Positions 12,891 through 23,767 of a stretch of 64,000 nt of DNA are shown here, one piece after another. The position numbers and the translations under genes are program-made. A model generated the notes under the pieces. It saw nothing but the letters and a program-made list of their open reading frames with translations. It had not been told where the DNA came from and searched no databases. How positions within the stretch are numbered: the first letter of the stretch is position 1; each line of letters opens with the position of its first letter. The stretch spans positions 11,344,001 through 11,408,000 of the forward strand of contig OX485806.1 in assembly GCA_950295325.1 (NCBI GenBank), read 5' to 3'. This stretch comes from Polytrichum commune. Taxonomy: Eukaryota > Streptophyta > Polytrichopsida > Polytrichales > Polytrichaceae.

Positions 12891-13399
12891 CACTAAATGT
12901 CATAATGTAAATAAACTTTCACCTAAGAAAGTTGCTAATGTTGGTAAATAGTATAATAATATAAATGAGCGGATGTGACACTTTGAGACCTCTAGGCATC
13001 TAGTTTAGGCCCTTCGCAAATAGTGTATGTGGCACAAAATGGTGTAATACATTGTCACAAAATGGAAGCGAAGACTATTAGAGTTTTGCTTCAATTCAAC
13101 TGGAGTTTTGGTATCTCAATGAGTTTGGCCCCCAATGAACCAATATAATATATTCTTTGTTCAAAACTCCACACCAACCCCAAGCATGTACCGTAAGCTT
13201 ATTGAACATGGAAGATTTTGTGAGCTAAACAACTAACTCCCGACTAAAACTTTGGTTGAAGTAAGGGACAACTCTAGTATGAAAGATAAAATTTCCCGTC
13301 ATTGATCAATATGCTAAGTTTGGGCCCACCTACAATTTGGGGAGTCCGACACCGAACGCCTTATAAAGACATCCATGGGTATCAACGTCTTACACACCA

Positions 13400-14114
13400 C
13401 AAGAACATGATGACAACATCACAACAAATGTGCCCATCTATCCACCTGAAGAGATCCAACTTTCCACAATGCAAATCCATGATGTTGTCACTCGAATAAG
13501 ATAGCTTGGGGTGTCCCCACCAATAATTTGGAAGACATATCCGAAAGCCTTCCCAAGAAGTTATGATCCCCTCTAACTAATCCAAAGAGAGAGAGAGAGA
13601 TGACGTCACTCAATGGTTGACGTGAACTAAAGATGTTTCATCTTTGATCACAACACTAGTAAGGTACCTGGTGCTAAAACCAACACCCCACCCAAAACTC
13701 AACACTTATAACTGTCTCCCAAATGTCAACAATCTATTACCTTGAACCATTCCCCATGGTGTAGGCAACATGCTCCATTGTATCTCAGGTTGGTTCAAGG
13801 TGGGTTTAAGGTGACTTCTTAGTGCCTATTCTAACCATTCTATACATGAAGTGGATCTTCATGAGGCGGCCGTTGGCATTGCCCCCCCTCTTTTTTCCCC
13901 CTTTGGAATTGGGCCGATCTTTGTACGGTGTCCGAATTGAAAAGTCCAAGCATCGCAACAAAGATTCCTCCGATGATAACGCGAATGATTTGTGGGGGGG
14001 ATGACTTGGAACGAAATAAGTCTGGGCACGTTCTCGAAGGGCGCGTGGTTTTGGAAGCAGGGGATTGATTATCTTTGGCGAATGTGGGTTTAATGAGAGC
14101 AAAGTAGTTATAAC
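13400..14114 (+). repeat. Diverged inner flank of the left arm
   Basis: This stretch matches 43,272-43,910 in reverse complement but with substitutions and several indels. Shared anchors are tgatgttg-catcatgttct (13,405 / 43,900), tcttcaggtggata (13,445 / 43,830), cccaagaagttatgatc (13,550 / 43,655), and the block from ggatcttcatg to gcaaagtagttataac (13,850-14,110 / 43,275-43,575). The contrast with the gap-free core that starts at 14,121 is sharp. Confidence 0.75.
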
Positions 14115-14120
14115 TTATTA
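14115..14120 (+). other. Doubled TAA: empty site or excision footprint of the MITE
   Basis: The six bases ttatta (taataa on the other strand) lie exactly where the right arm has TAA, the 514-bp MITE at 42,755-43,268, and TAA again. The flanks on both sides match the right arm. A never-occupied site would be expected to have one TAA, so two copies with nothing between them look like precise excision leaving both target copies. A pre-existing TAATAA site is the alternative. Confidence 0.6.
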
Positions 14121-14329
14121 GGTGGGTAGTGGAAGAATGAGGGGGCCTCATATTCACAAGGGGAGTGGGGGTGGTGGTGAGGCGGGGGCAGGCAGCGACC
14201 GGGAGGGACCGGGTATGGACGGGGAGGGCCGGTCGCCGGCCAGTTGTACCTGAAAAAATAATGCCCTGCAACGCGGGCGTGTCAGGAGGAGATCGGCCGT
14301 CGATCTGTGGGGTCGCATCCACGGCCGGT

Positions 14330-14354
14330 GGCCCCACTCGAGGTTGTGCTATAA
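14330..14354 (+). promoter_or_regulatory. Putative SAMS core promoter, left copy
   Basis: A TATA-like tataa lies at 14,350-14,354, about 30 bases before a pyrimidine-rich stretch (14,370-14,425) that would suit a transcription start. Immediately upstream at 14,330-14,337 is ggccccac, which fits the GGNCCCAC consensus bound by TCP factors. The whole region is GC-rich compared with its surroundings. The start site is inferred, not seen. Confidence 0.4.
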
Positions 14355-14466
14355 CCCTCGCCCTACCGCCCTCGCTCTTCATCCCCTGCTCTCCGTCTGC
14401 TCTGCTTCCTGCTACTCCTCCGCGGCGATCTCTGTGCTGTCGACGGTACCCTCGTTCGCTCGCAAG

Positions 14467-15275
14467 GTACGCTCCAGATCCACGCCCCGGGCGACTTGAT
14501 TTGCGCGGCGGTGTTGTTTTGGGCTCGTATTTCACTTTGTGCCTTTTTGTCATGCGATTTCGAGGGTTTGGGATCGGCGGTGCGGCATGGCGCTTTTAGC
14601 GTGAGGTTGAGAGAGTGCGGCAAGATTTTAGAGCGGGCGGGAGTGCAGTTGAATGTTGTTCCGCCCGCGGTAGGCGGTCCGTAGAGATGACTCGTTTGCG
14701 AGCGGTGCATCCCCTGTTGGTACGGGGAACGCGTCGTCCCAGCTGGTAGTGGGGTTTGGTGCCCCATTCATGGTGCCACATTCGGTATCGGGAAACAGTG
14801 GGGCAGGAGGAGCATTGCTCGCGGTATTTCTGTTAGGCGTACGCTGGGGTGTTCGCCTGTAGGGAGTGAATTTTAGTGGATGCTCGTCTTTTGGGGGTCT
14901 GGTAGGTTGCTAAAACGAAGAATGGCCTCCGCCGTAAGGCAATGTGACTGTTATGTAACGGCATCTTGAAGAGCTGTGGCGTGGGAGGTGTAGCGTTTCA
15001 AGATGGTATCGTTCTTTGTTGTTGCGGCAATGTGCATGGGCAGAGTTTAGTGGAGTTGATTCGTGGCAGTCGGTGGAGAGAGAATATTGGTTGTCGTATG
15101 TGTGCGGGTGAAGGGCGCAAGGGTTCATGCGGACGCATTGCGCATGGATCCCTTGGAATGGTGTGTCGATGCAAGAGATATGTAACGTGATCTGTGCCAT
15201 GTTGAAGGTCTTGTGTTGAAAGATTTTCTTAGAGTGAAGATTTTGTGACTGACTCGTGGATGATGGTGGGCACAG
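14467..15275 (+). other. Leader intron of SAMS, left copy
   Basis: The donor is cgcaag/gtacgc and the acceptor is gggcacag directly before the ATG, giving an 809-bp intron in the 5' untranslated leader. Plant SAMS genes commonly carry one leader intron just upstream of the start codon and no intron in the coding region, which is what is seen here. Out-of-frame ATG codons lie inside this interval, so splicing would also remove upstream starts. Confidence 0.75.
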
Positions 15276-16451
15276 ATGGAGACCTTCCTATTCACCTCGG
15301 AGTCCGTGAACGAGGGACACCCAGACAAGTTGTGCGACCAGATCTCCGACGCGGTGTTGGATGCCTGCCTCGAGCAGGACCCCGACAGCAAGGTGGCCTG
15401 CGAGACTTGCACGAAGACGAACATGGTGATGGTGTTCGGGGAGATCACCACGAAGGCCACCGTGGACTACGAGAAGATCGTGCGTGACACGTGCCGCGAG
15501 ATCGGATTCGTGTCCGACGCCGTGGGTCTGGACGCTGACAACTGCAAGGTGTTGATGAACATCGAGGCCCAGAGCCCCGACATTGCGCAGGGAGTGCACG
15601 GCAATTTCACCAAGAAGCCCGAGGACATCGGCGCCGGCGACCAAGGACACATGTTCGGGTACGCCACGGACGAGACGGAAGAGTTGATGCCCTTGACCCA
15701 CGTGTTGGCCACGAAGCTGGGAGCCAAGCTGACGGAGGTGAGGAAGAACGGCACCTGCGGGTGGTTGAGACCCGACGGCAAGACCCAGGTGACAGTGGAG
15801 TACAAGAACGACGGAGGCGCGATGGTGCCGTTGAGGGTGCACACCGTGTTGATCTCCACTCAGCACGACGAGAGCGTGACCAACGACCAGATCGCCGCCG
15901 ACTTGCGCGAGCACGTGATCAAGCCCGTGATCCCAGACAAGTACATGGACGAGAACACCATATTCCACTTGAACCCATCAGGTCGGTTCGTGATCGGAGG
16001 ACCTCACGGAGACGCCGGTCTGACCGGTCGCAAGATCATCATCGACACCTACGGAGGGTGGGGAGCTCACGGCGGCGGCGCCTTCTCCGGAAAGGACCCT
16101 ACGAAGGTGGACCGCAGCGGTGCGTACATCGTGAGGCAGGCGGCCAAGAGCATCGTGGCAGCCGGCTTGGCCAGGCGGTGCATCGTGCAGGTGTCGTACG
16201 CCATCGGAGTGCCCGAGCCATTGTCCGTGTTCGTGGACACCTACGGCACCGGAAAGATCCACGACGCCGAGATCCTGAAGTTGATCAAGGAGAACTTCGA
16301 CTTCAGGCCCGGCATGATGTGCATCAACTTGGACTTGAAGCGTGGCGGCAACAAGAGGTTCCAGAAGACCGCCGCCTACGGACACTTCGGGCGCAACGAC
16401 CCCGACTTCACCTGGGAGACCGTGAAGCCATTGAAGTGGGAGAAGGCTTAG
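15276..16451 (+). CDS. SAMS: S-adenosylmethionine synthetase, left copy
   Basis: This 391-aa enzyme makes S-adenosylmethionine from ATP and methionine, releasing phosphate and pyrophosphate. It supplies methyl groups and feeds polyamine (and in many plants ethylene) synthesis, mainly in the cytosol. The length matches plant SAMS (390-396 aa). The N-terminal H-P-D-K motif is at 15-18, with Cys20 conserved as in other plant enzymes. The nucleotide loop G-A-G-D-Q-G is at 119-124, and the glycine-rich phosphate loop G-G-G-A-F-S-G-K-D at 266-274. D-A-G-L-T-G-R-K occurs at 246-253. All three MetK domains are complete with no stop or intron. The ATG lies right after the intron acceptor. Codons favour G or C in the third position, but TTG is heavily used for leucine. 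The right copy (40,421-41,596) encodes an identical protein. Confidence 0.97.
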   Translation: METFLFTSESVNEGHPDKLCDQISDAVLDACLEQDPDSKVACETCTKTNMVMVFGEITTKATVDYEKIVRDTCREIGFVSDAVGLDADNCKVLMNIEAQSPDIAQGVHGNFTKKPEDIGAGDQGHMFGYATDETEELMPLTHVLATKLGAKLTEVRKNGTCGWLRPDGKTQVTVEYKNDGGAMVPLRVHTVLISTQHDESVTNDQIAADLREHVIKPVIPDKYMDENTIFHLNPSGRFVIGGPHGDAGLTGRKIIIDTYGGWGAHGGGAFSGKDPTKVDRSGAYIVRQAAKSIVAAGLARRCIVQVSYAIGVPEPLSVFVDTYGTGKIHDAEILKLIKENFDFRPGMMCINLDLKRGGNKRFQKTAAYGHFGRNDPDFTWETVKPLKWEKA

Positions 16452-16485
16452 AGCGTTGGATCGGACGAGGGGTTCGGCAGCAGCG

Positions 16486-16491
16486 AATAAA
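16486..16491 (+). promoter_or_regulatory. Possible poly(A) signal of SAMS, left copy
   Basis: An aataaa hexamer lies 35 bases after the stop codon. This is close for a plant 3' untranslated region, so a farther AT-rich site could be used instead. The arm stays identical for another 1.1 kb, so the sequence gives no help in choosing. Confidence 0.3.
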
Positions 16492-17211
16492 CGGCGGTTG
16501 AATTGGCCGCGACACCCACATTGGCGATTAGGAATTGGATCTCCTGCAGTCGATTAATGCAGCTCGAGGTTGGTAATATAGATGAGGATAATGGGACGGG
16601 GTGATGTGAGCCTCCCCAATCGAAGTGGAAAAAAGGAAATTAAGATTCTTTATAAATAGGTGCGTCTGTTTAGAGATGGAGGCGAGGTAGTGTTTGCTCG
16701 GAAGACGTAGATCGCGTAGGTCAGTCTTTCTGTGTTTTTATACCACCATGAACAGAGGTTACTATTTTTGATATTATACCTGCGAAATTGCACGGGCGCC
16801 AGCGGGACCTCCGCGTCGAAGACGCGAGGAATTCCGTGGTGCCGCCACTAAATTACAGTGGCAGTGGTTCAGTTTATGCTCATGGCGTCGTGTGCTTGCA
16901 CGATCATTCGTTTCTTGTTTTATTTTATTGATTCCTTGGGCACTGCCCCCTTCGGTGGTGGTCTACTGACAAACCCTGGGGAAAGTGCGACCATCGAGAA
17001 ATTGTTTTTGGCAGCCATTCGAGGTGAATGGCTCTGAATGATTGTCACGATTGGAAGTAGGAACATTGATTTTGGTGGGCATGTTGCAGGAATTGAAAGA
17101 TGAATCGATAGTGCCTGTTAGTTCCGATGAGGATGAGACGTGACGTTTGTCCGAGACATTGAATGCTGCAGAGCAGTATGAACTGCAGATTTGGATGCTT
17201 TGTGAGATAGT

Positions 17212-17754
17212 GTGTTGGGAAGGGAAGAGAAAATCAATAACCACGTACAACGTAAAGGTGATGCAAATTATTCTGGATCATTTGACGTTGGCGAAATTGC
17301 TACTTCTGTGCTCATGGGCACTTGTGAGATTCCATGGGCGTATGTCTGCTGGTTTCCACAAGTCGGTACACCAGCATGGAAGGCACTCATTTCGGAATGC
17401 TGCACGAACCTTGGCTTTGGCAGCTCGAGGTTAATGCTGGCCAACTTCCACAATTGTGGAGGCCATGAAATCTCGTTTGTAGGGAAAATGCATGCGCACT
17501 TGCTTACAGGAAGGGGCGTCAGGTCAAATGTTTACAGAGCTGCCCACAAAATAAAACCAAAGCCGGACACACTTGAAATTGAAGTGAAGCACGTTGACAT
17601 GCAACTGGTGAATCACCCACTCAATCCTGTTATTTCCCTTCCTTGGTTACTGGATCTTCGCCTTGTCATACATATAGTCCTATTAGTGTTGGTGGAACTT
17701 TGGATGGAAATGCTTATTGTGGGCTGTGCTAATTTTCTAGTCAAGGTGGAATGA
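17212..17754 (+). CDS. Hypothetical ORF downstream of SAMS, left copy
   Basis: This 180-codon frame has balanced, protein-like composition (for example V-G-E-I-A-T-S-V-L-M and N-C-G-G-H-E-I-S-F-V-G-K), but I recognise no family. The coding-like signal may begin upstream: at 17,091 another frame reads E-L-K-D-E-S-I-V-P-V-S-S-D-E-D-E-T before a TGA. The right copy (39,184-39,660) is identical up to N-P-V, then carries two extra codons (K-V) in frame and ends differently, because the arms diverge there. It may be an exon of a truncated neighbour gene or a chance frame. It has no start context that I trust. Confidence 0.35.
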   Translation: MLGREEKINNHVQRKGDANYSGSFDVGEIATSVLMGTCEIPWAYVCWFPQVGTPAWKALISECCTNLGFGSSRLMLANFHNCGGHEISFVGKMHAHLLTGRGVRSNVYRAAHKIKPKPDTLEIEVKHVDMQLVNHPLNPVISLPWLLDLRLVIHIVLLVLVELWMEMLIVGCANFLVKVE

Positions 17755-18190
17755 AGGTAGGTCCAAAACCCTGTGTCTTCCCTCAAGTCTTCATGGCGAC
17801 TCCCAACCAGCATATTGAATATTAATCATAAGACATAAGTAGTTCATCTTTCAAATCATTCAAGGAACAAGATTGTGCATTGAAAGAACTAGAGTTGTTT
17901 TGTTCTACCATAGGAAACCGAACATTTCCACCCGATGCTTGTCGCGACCCCCGTGGACATGGAAAAACGAGTTATTCCATTTCTCACCCTAACACTGGGA
18001 CAACTCGTCGACACACGGAGAATACACTTGACATTGAAGTGAAGCACCGGCATACTGAATATTAATTATAAGACATAAGTAGCACAAAATAAAGTAATCA
18101 CCGACATTACTTTTCTAGGAAAAAAGTTAATGTAGCCTAAGCTAATTTTTTAGTAGAAATTTAGTGGGTGGGGGGGGGGGGGTGAGAATT
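17672..18190 (+). repeat. Diverged and rearranged outer flank, left arm
   Basis: Pieces of this stretch match 37,350-37,925 in reverse complement, but the order differs. The left arm reads block a (17,675-17,840), block b (17,845-18,050, containing cccccgtggacatggaaaaa), block c (18,050-18,185, ending in a G run). The right arm, read in the same sense, has a, c, then unrelated bases, then b. The phrase gaatattaat-ataagacataagtag occurs at both 17,815 and 18,056 and brackets block b. Confidence 0.7.
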
Positions 18191-18282
18191 GATGTGGGCC
18201 ACATTTTTTCTCATTATGAGAATTAGCATGGGCTCTAGAAAACTACTGTGGCCATAAGTAATAAGACTATTTAGTGTACACC

Positions 18283-18470
18283 GTTTATGGTGCGTAGTGT
18301 CACTTACTATTTGGAGTTACACATTCCAATAGCAAGTTATTGTTAATGTAAATTCTTTCCAAGTAAAGACATTAATGTTGTATAGTGTCCAAACAACCAG
18401 CTTGACCTTTGTTGGTTAAAAACGAGGTCCATAAGTAACATATTATTAAGTCACACTAAATACCATAAAC
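18283..18470. mobile_element. MITE family F, copy 2
   Basis: The ends are gtttatggtgcgtagtgtca and, in reverse complement, gtttatggtatttagtgtga, with tactattt or taataat next. The interior shares atgttgtatagtgtccaaac and gacctttgttgg with copies 1 and 4. It has no ORF. Confidence 0.65.
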
Positions 18471-19873
18471 GCTGTTGTGGTGAGGCCCAACTCAAAGAAG
18501 TGGGTGTCTAGCCCTAGCCAAAATAAAATAGGAATTCAAAAAAAAGTTGTAATTTTAGATTACTTCATGAATAACAACTCCAAAATTGCAAGGATGAGAA
18601 ACATATAAGGATCACAACTTTGGATGAAAACATGCTTCAAAAATATTGGAGCCATGAACTAGAGGGAGATGAAATTGAAACCATCAAGATGTTGGTCGGA
18701 GATGACCCTAAATTCCTAGATGATAGTGGAGAGGTACCCAAAACCGAATGGAGTGGTTGGAGGTTTGATTCATGGCTGTGAGACCTTCTCTCTACTTGAC
18801 AGAAAAACTAGCTAGGTGGTCAAACACCTCATGTGTTCCAACCCAAAAAAAGGAAGAAAAAAAATCAGGTTGTAAGGTGGTTGCACATGTTATGGATGCT
18901 TTTTGAGTCTCAACATATGTAGAGATTTGAAGATTAAAAAGTGAAAATTACATGAGCACATAAGCAAATCCAAATTAGGGGCATGAAAGTTCAAGAGCTT
19001 GTTGTTTTTTGTCCTCACCAAACACTCCACCCAATATGTAGTTAGGTTTTTGCTATCACTTAAACGAACGCAAGGAAACAATAAATGATACTAGGTCTTA
19101 GGTAAGACTAATCTAGTGTCTATAAGGATAAATGTCACATTGGATTAAGGTTTCTAATAATAATCTATGGTCTTATACTCCTTCATTCCTTCTTTATAAG
19201 GTTTAGATTACACTCTAAATGGTTCGTTTTTTTTCTTTCTTTGCCATGTGTGATTTAGTCCTAATCCCATCAATCTAATTTCATGCTCAACTTCAGTTGT
19301 GAGCTCAGTAGCTTGGAGAGTAGTCAATTACTCATAGTCATGACAACATCCAAGGTTATGTCTTTGAGTAACCACATAGTCTTTAATTGCCATGAATTAT
19401 GCTTGCAATAATATCACAATTAAGTTCTTTTAATCTACTTATAACCATCATGCAAGTCTTCAAAGTTTGTAATCACCACCTTCATCTTTAGGTAGTTCTC
19501 GCAAATCAACTCAAGAATCACCCACATGGATTAATACAAAAGCAATGCATAAACAAGTTGGGCTATAGCCTTTGATACAAGCTTTAATGTATAGGGTATT
19601 CAAATCACTTGCATTGGTTGTATTCTTACTCTAGTAGGGTAAATTTTTCTTCCTTTCAAGGTAATGTCCTTTGCAGTTTATAACTTGTACAAAGTACCAC
19701 TAGGCCTTATCATCCTTGCATGCAAACTCACGGTCTTTTGCCAACAAAGTGCATTGGACCTATTTAGGCTTAGTTTTTCTCTTGGAGTTTTGTGACATCT
19801 CTCGAGGGAGAGGTGAAAAGGTCAAAATAAACCAATCACGTGTGTTCTTTTCTATTTCATTATTTGGCACATT

Positions 19874-19955
19874 AGGGTAATTAGTTCAATTGGTAGAGCG
19901 CCTCATTTACACTAATTCTTGTGCATATCACAGTGATTGTTAATTCCAGCCAAAG
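19874..19955 (+). pseudogene. Degenerate tRNA-like sequence or SINE head
   Basis: The stretch gggtaattagttcaattgg followed by tagagcgcctcatttacac looks like a tRNA 5' half: an acceptor strand, a D-arm with a good A box, and an anticodon-loop region tttacac fitting Val(UAC). The downstream attaattcc is only a weak B box, and the anticodon stem does not pair. It is a tRNA-derived pseudogene, a SINE head or a decayed organellar tRNA piece, not a working tRNA. Confidence 0.4.
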
Positions 19956-20796
19956 CAACCCCCAAAACTTCATGACATTGTCATGTATCACCAAGTGTCA
20001 CAAGACACCCTCTCTAGTTGCCACCCAATACTTACAAGACATCCATTTGGGTCAATGATGATTAGGGTGGGCTATATTAAATCAATTGTTTTGTGTAGTT
20101 GGCAAGGTTGGGAGGGCCTATGTGATCACTTAAAGAGTAAAATAATCTTCACCATGACCTATTGTAATATTTGCATTTGCATTAACTTTGATCAGGCTGA
20201 GGCTTGAAATGGCAATTTTGCATGATTTATGATTGCTAATTGGGTGAGATAGTTCCCAAGTTGATCCAACTACTATAAACTTCCATGGAGTTGGAAGTGC
20301 ACACAATAGGTCCACACATCAAAGAGAGAGAGATGGTGCCAACCATACATGTTTAAATGAGATACAATCACAACAACTCACCTCTGATCAAAGCCGCAAA
20401 CTCAAACTTGAACTTAGGGCAGGTTTACGGAGCATGGCTAAGGGACAAGGACTACTACATCATGTGATCCACAAACCTTATACATGATGGATAGATGAAG
20501 AGGGTGTTCATGTTTGTGGATTGGACTTATGTCCTTGGTCCCAACATGAGTCTACCCTTCTTGGGCGTAAAACCAAGTGTTCCCATTCCCTTTGGCTTGT
20601 TCTCAAACCCTTGAATTTGTTCCCACCATGGACGTTCCCACTTTCACTAATGAATGGCCCTTCCATTCCCAAAGGTCCCCAAAAACTCAAAGTGAAAAGT
20701 GAAAATCCAACCATGTTTTTATGTGTCCCAGTCAGCAGGTGGTTCCAAATCATCAAAATAAAAATAAAAGTAGGAGTGGTGTCCGAGCTCGTGGCC

Positions 20797-21075
20797 TTTG
20801 AGGACCACTTCACACACGAGCCAAGAGCCGTGACCATGAAATTGTGAGAGCCCAAAAGAAAGTATTCAAAGGCCGTCCCAAGATACCTCCAAAATCATGT
20901 AGTGTGGTCACGGATTCTCAAGTGTAGTGTGAAGCCATATGTGACCAGGCGCTCAACCAAATGCTATATAAATAAATAATAAATAAATGATTCATGAGGG
21001 TCCTCACACATGATAAAATAGAATAAATCAACGGTTGTGAATGTTCATAGTGTCATGACTTCCCAATTTTGCTCA
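20797..21075 (+). repeat. Truncated relative of the GGGCCACTTC MITE
   Basis: From gaggaccacttcacac through agccaagagccgtgaccatg, aatcatgtag, ctcaagtgtag and cacacatgataaaa it parallels the left two-thirds of the MITE at 44,394-44,889 in the same orientation. I found no matching right end, so it is probably a 3'-truncated copy. Confidence 0.6.
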
Positions 21076-22080
21076 TCCTTAAATCTAGGCATGACCAAAC
21101 ACCACTCAAATATGGGTGTCTATTTAATATCTGAAATGCAAAAGGATATTTTGTCTGTTTGGACAATCACCTTTGTTGTACCATAACAATGTACACATTT
21201 GAGATGTGTGGAAGGTTGATTTTTTGTGTGAACGATCCTAACTTTATCAAATGCCATTTGTACAGTCGAATCCACCACTAAAGGTGCAATTTCCCCCCCA
21301 TAAAACTTTGAGTGGCGATGAACATTTTTAAACGATTTCCAAGAGATTTTGCTTGGGCTTTTAGGGGTTAATACAAGCAACCAAATTAGGCAAGTGCCTT
21401 GTGCGCATGCATTGTCATCGTGCATGGCACTTGGCAACAAGTTGGCAAAGCTGTGGCAGAGAGAGAAAAGTTTCTTCTTCGTCTTCTTCTTTTAATCTTT
21501 TTTTAATTAATTTTTTTTGGTGACTACTAAGTTATGATTGTGCTTGAATTGAACAAGTTCATAATATCACTCAACTTCTTGTTTGTGTTTTGTGGGACCA
21601 TGTATCAGGCAAGCAAAATCCTCCTTTAAATCCAAGATTATCCATTTATGGGGAGCATTCATGTTGTGTATTGTAGAGTTTTCAATAAACAACTATACTT
21701 TATTAGAGTTTTTTTATTTGTTTACCATAACCTCTTCCTTTGGAAAAAAGACCATCATCTAGAGTAGAGGCACCCATAACAAATCACTCAAGAGAGTTCA
21801 CGCCATATCTAAAGAAGTATAACGTGGTGCGAATTTTTCCCATGTAGGAAGATAGATATCATGAAGATTGCATTGTTTTCGGTAAATTTTATTCCTTATA
21901 TTGAGATTAATGCGAATTTTTAAACCCAAAAGTTAGTTCAAACATATTACCAGTGTTTAGAGTCTACCATAACCCCTCGTTTTAACCGCTCATCCCTCCT
22001 CACTTTAGTACTCAAAACTAGGACATGTGTCATGATAGGATTACATTACTTTGTCATAGGTATAGCCCTCACATCTCACT

Positions 22081-22503
22081 TCGGATGACAAACCAACCAC
22101 CAAGTCCTAGATGAAAGGCAAGAATATTCAAAAATTGCATGCAAAGACAATAGCCCAAACTGTGGTTTATACAAACTGCATATGAACATCTCCACAAAAT
22201 ACACCACAAACATTACCTACACCCACAAGCTAGAGACACCTGCTATGTTGAAAAAACCACTCCACTCCCGATTATCCACCTCAACAACATAGAATGTAAC
22301 CCGGACATAGACTTTCATAACATATCTCCACCCTCCACATCTTTGCCCCCTCAACACGCCTCCACACATCCACCAGTTCTACCCTCCATGAGTTTCCCAT
22401 CACAAACATCCAATGGCTATGGAATCAATACCAACATCACCACACCTCCTCATTCGTCCCCCCCTACCAACCCCAGTACACTTGAACATACCCTTTCCCA
22501 CAA
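22081..22503 (+). mobile_element. A/C-rich older element, left part, with target copy
   Basis: The plus strand switches to strongly A/C-rich sequence here and again at 36,199-36,585, on both sides of the long G/T-rich LINE. The eight bases tcccacaa at 22,496-22,503 recur at 36,199-36,206. Joined at that point, the two A/C-rich parts form one uniform stretch, so the LINE appears to sit inside an older plus-strand element. In the right part, near 36,345, one frame reads N-A-H-F-N-A-Y-S-T-Q-W-A-G, loosely like a LINE endonuclease. That assignment is weak. Confidence 0.4.
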
Positions 22504-22689
22504 ATAAAATAAAAATAAATAAAAGATAACGCCCGTACATATGTACCAGCATGAATGTGAGCCCGTTGACCTAATATTAATCACGATTGCCGTGATGTAG
22601 TATTAGGTGTTATGCCTCTTTTGGGAGGTGGGCTCAATGGGAGGTGCCTAAGTAGTCCCCTTTTATGGCGGGGCCGGCACGGGGGTTTG

Positions 22690-23767
22690 TTTGTTTTCAA
22701 GTTTCCTTTTATTTAAGACAAGGTATGTGAGGTATTTGATGGCATTTTGGTGTATGTTTTTCATGAGGGTTTTAATGGTGGGTTCCGGGATTTTCAATGT
22801 AGCAAGTTTCTTAATGGAGTGTTCATGGATAGCCCCTCTCACTCATGCCGTGATGGTGATAAGTGGGTTTGTCAACCATCCTTGATAGTGTATAGTGTTA
22901 ATTAGTGGGTTATATTTGTCGTGTTTATGTGTGAGGGCTTGGTCGGGGAATTCACATATGGCAATATGTGAATTCGATGAATTGAACTGTTAATTTGGGG
23001 GAGGGTGTGATAGGTGTTTGTGTTTGGTTTGAGGCTCCTATAATGCATAGGATATCCGGTCTTAGTTTGGCTTGGCATTGGCATATTGTTTGCGTGCATG
23101 TGCATGGCGGGAGCCAGTCTGGGATTGTTTGTTCGGGTGAGTTATTATTTATGTGGCCCGCATTGGTTAGTGTGAAGAAGCGGGTGTTTTTATGGGCTTG
23201 TAATGTCTGGGTAATAAGATGTACTGCTTTGTTGTGTCTTGTGATTCTGAGGCCTTTTAGGTATGGGTGTTCACATGTTGATAGAATGTGGGGCCACGTA
23301 TCCCTGTCATTACGTGGGCATAATGTGCAGTTGGGGTTTTGGTGTGCGAGGGGCCAGAAGATATTCTTTCTGTGGTTACCCATGTATTGCACGTATCTAA
23401 ATTTTAGCGTTTGAGTGATTTGGGCATCTGTCACGTGTTTGTTTTTCCAGAAGTGATTGGATATTTTTTGATTTATTTGTATGTTTGAGACCCATTTGTC
23501 TACATAGGGAAATTTGGATTTGGCCATTCCTATTTCTCGGTTCTTATGTGCTTGTGTGACAAATGTGTGAAGGTTCCGGATTGCCCCATCATGTGTGGCC
23601 GTGGGGCAGCTAGCTAGCCAATAGGGGGTAGCGTGTGCTATGTGTATGTGTGGGGTGGGTGTTGGTTTTTCTATGTGTGTCCCTTTATTGGCAAGTGTGT
23701 CGGCTATTTCATTACCAATAATGCCTGAGTGTGCTCTTACTTTATGTATGTAGACTTCACATGGTGT
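22690..23767 (-). pseudogene. LINE C-terminal CCHC and restriction-like endonuclease region
   Basis: The open frame 23,767-22,952 carries, counted from the Met at 23,527, Cys67, Cys70, His80 and Cys85 (a CCHC knuckle), R-H-N at 97-99, R-P-D at 156-158 and E-F-T at 185-187. A second cysteine cluster lies at 142-151. After a frameshift near 22,952 the frame continues with H-K-H-D-K-Y-N-P-L-I and one TGA (22,843-22,845) to about 22,690. CCHC, then RHN, then (R/K)PD, an acidic residue and a K/KY motif is the order in the restriction-like endonuclease of R2-type LINEs. That enzyme nicks target DNA to prime reverse transcription. The spacing between RPD and the acidic residue is longer than in R2, so the catalytic acid is uncertain. 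Confidence 0.65.

Larger units (their letters stand above)
10256..13399. other. Left-arm region with inserted repeats, no gene seen
   Basis: Between the outer and inner matching parts of the left arm there is no protein-like reading frame. The stretch holds one CCGGTT-type repeat (10,384), one MITE (10,689), a tttagtgtca-type repeat (12,607), and a fragment of the acactttattca repeat near 12,279. The stretch 11,950-12,090 has matter such as ggagattga and ccacgtgcca similar to 48,880-49,030, which I could not classify. Confidence 0.45.
14121..17631 (+). repeat. Left core arm, 3,511 bp, near-identical inverted copy
   Basis: Every paired landmark I checked against the right arm sums to 56,872, from 14,121/42,751 to 17,631/39,241, so there is no indel in 3,511 bases, including promoter, intron and 3' flank. 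The only substitution I noticed is at 14,140 (a) versus 42,732. At 17,632 the right arm gains six bases and divergence starts. Identity in non-coding DNA cannot be explained by selection on the SAMS protein. Confidence 0.9.
18471..22080. other. AT-rich intergenic DNA, no gene seen
   Basis: I see no protein-like frame. The stretch contains a tRNA-like fragment (19,874) and a relative of the MITE at 44,394 (20,797-21,075). The frame at 20,508-20,855 on the minus strand runs through repeat sequence and is not convincing. Confidence 0.45.

Noticed and set aside
13840-14767. Long open frames (237, 144, 134 codons) around the SAMS promoter and their mirror copies at 42,105-42,780
   Set aside because: They are GC-rich overlapping frames in all phases across the promoter and leader. 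They lack protein-family features and shift phase at the diverged boundary.
15288-16501. Long frames of 226, 246, 135 and 130 codons over the SAMS coding region (both copies)
   Set aside because: They are shadows of the high-GC3 SAMS coding sequence, rich in Arg/His/Val as expected for antisense and shifted frames.
20508-20855. Overlapping 115- and 108-codon frames on opposite strands
   Set aside because: They lie partly in a truncated MITE relative and have no recognisable motif.
22504-22530. Poly(A) tail of a plus-strand element ending here
   Set aside because: The A/T-rich run could be read so, but the minus-strand LINE coding ends nearby at about 22,690 in the right sense, and the adjacent tcccacaa recurs at the LINE 5' side. 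A T/A-rich 3' tail of the LINE fits better, though not conclusively.
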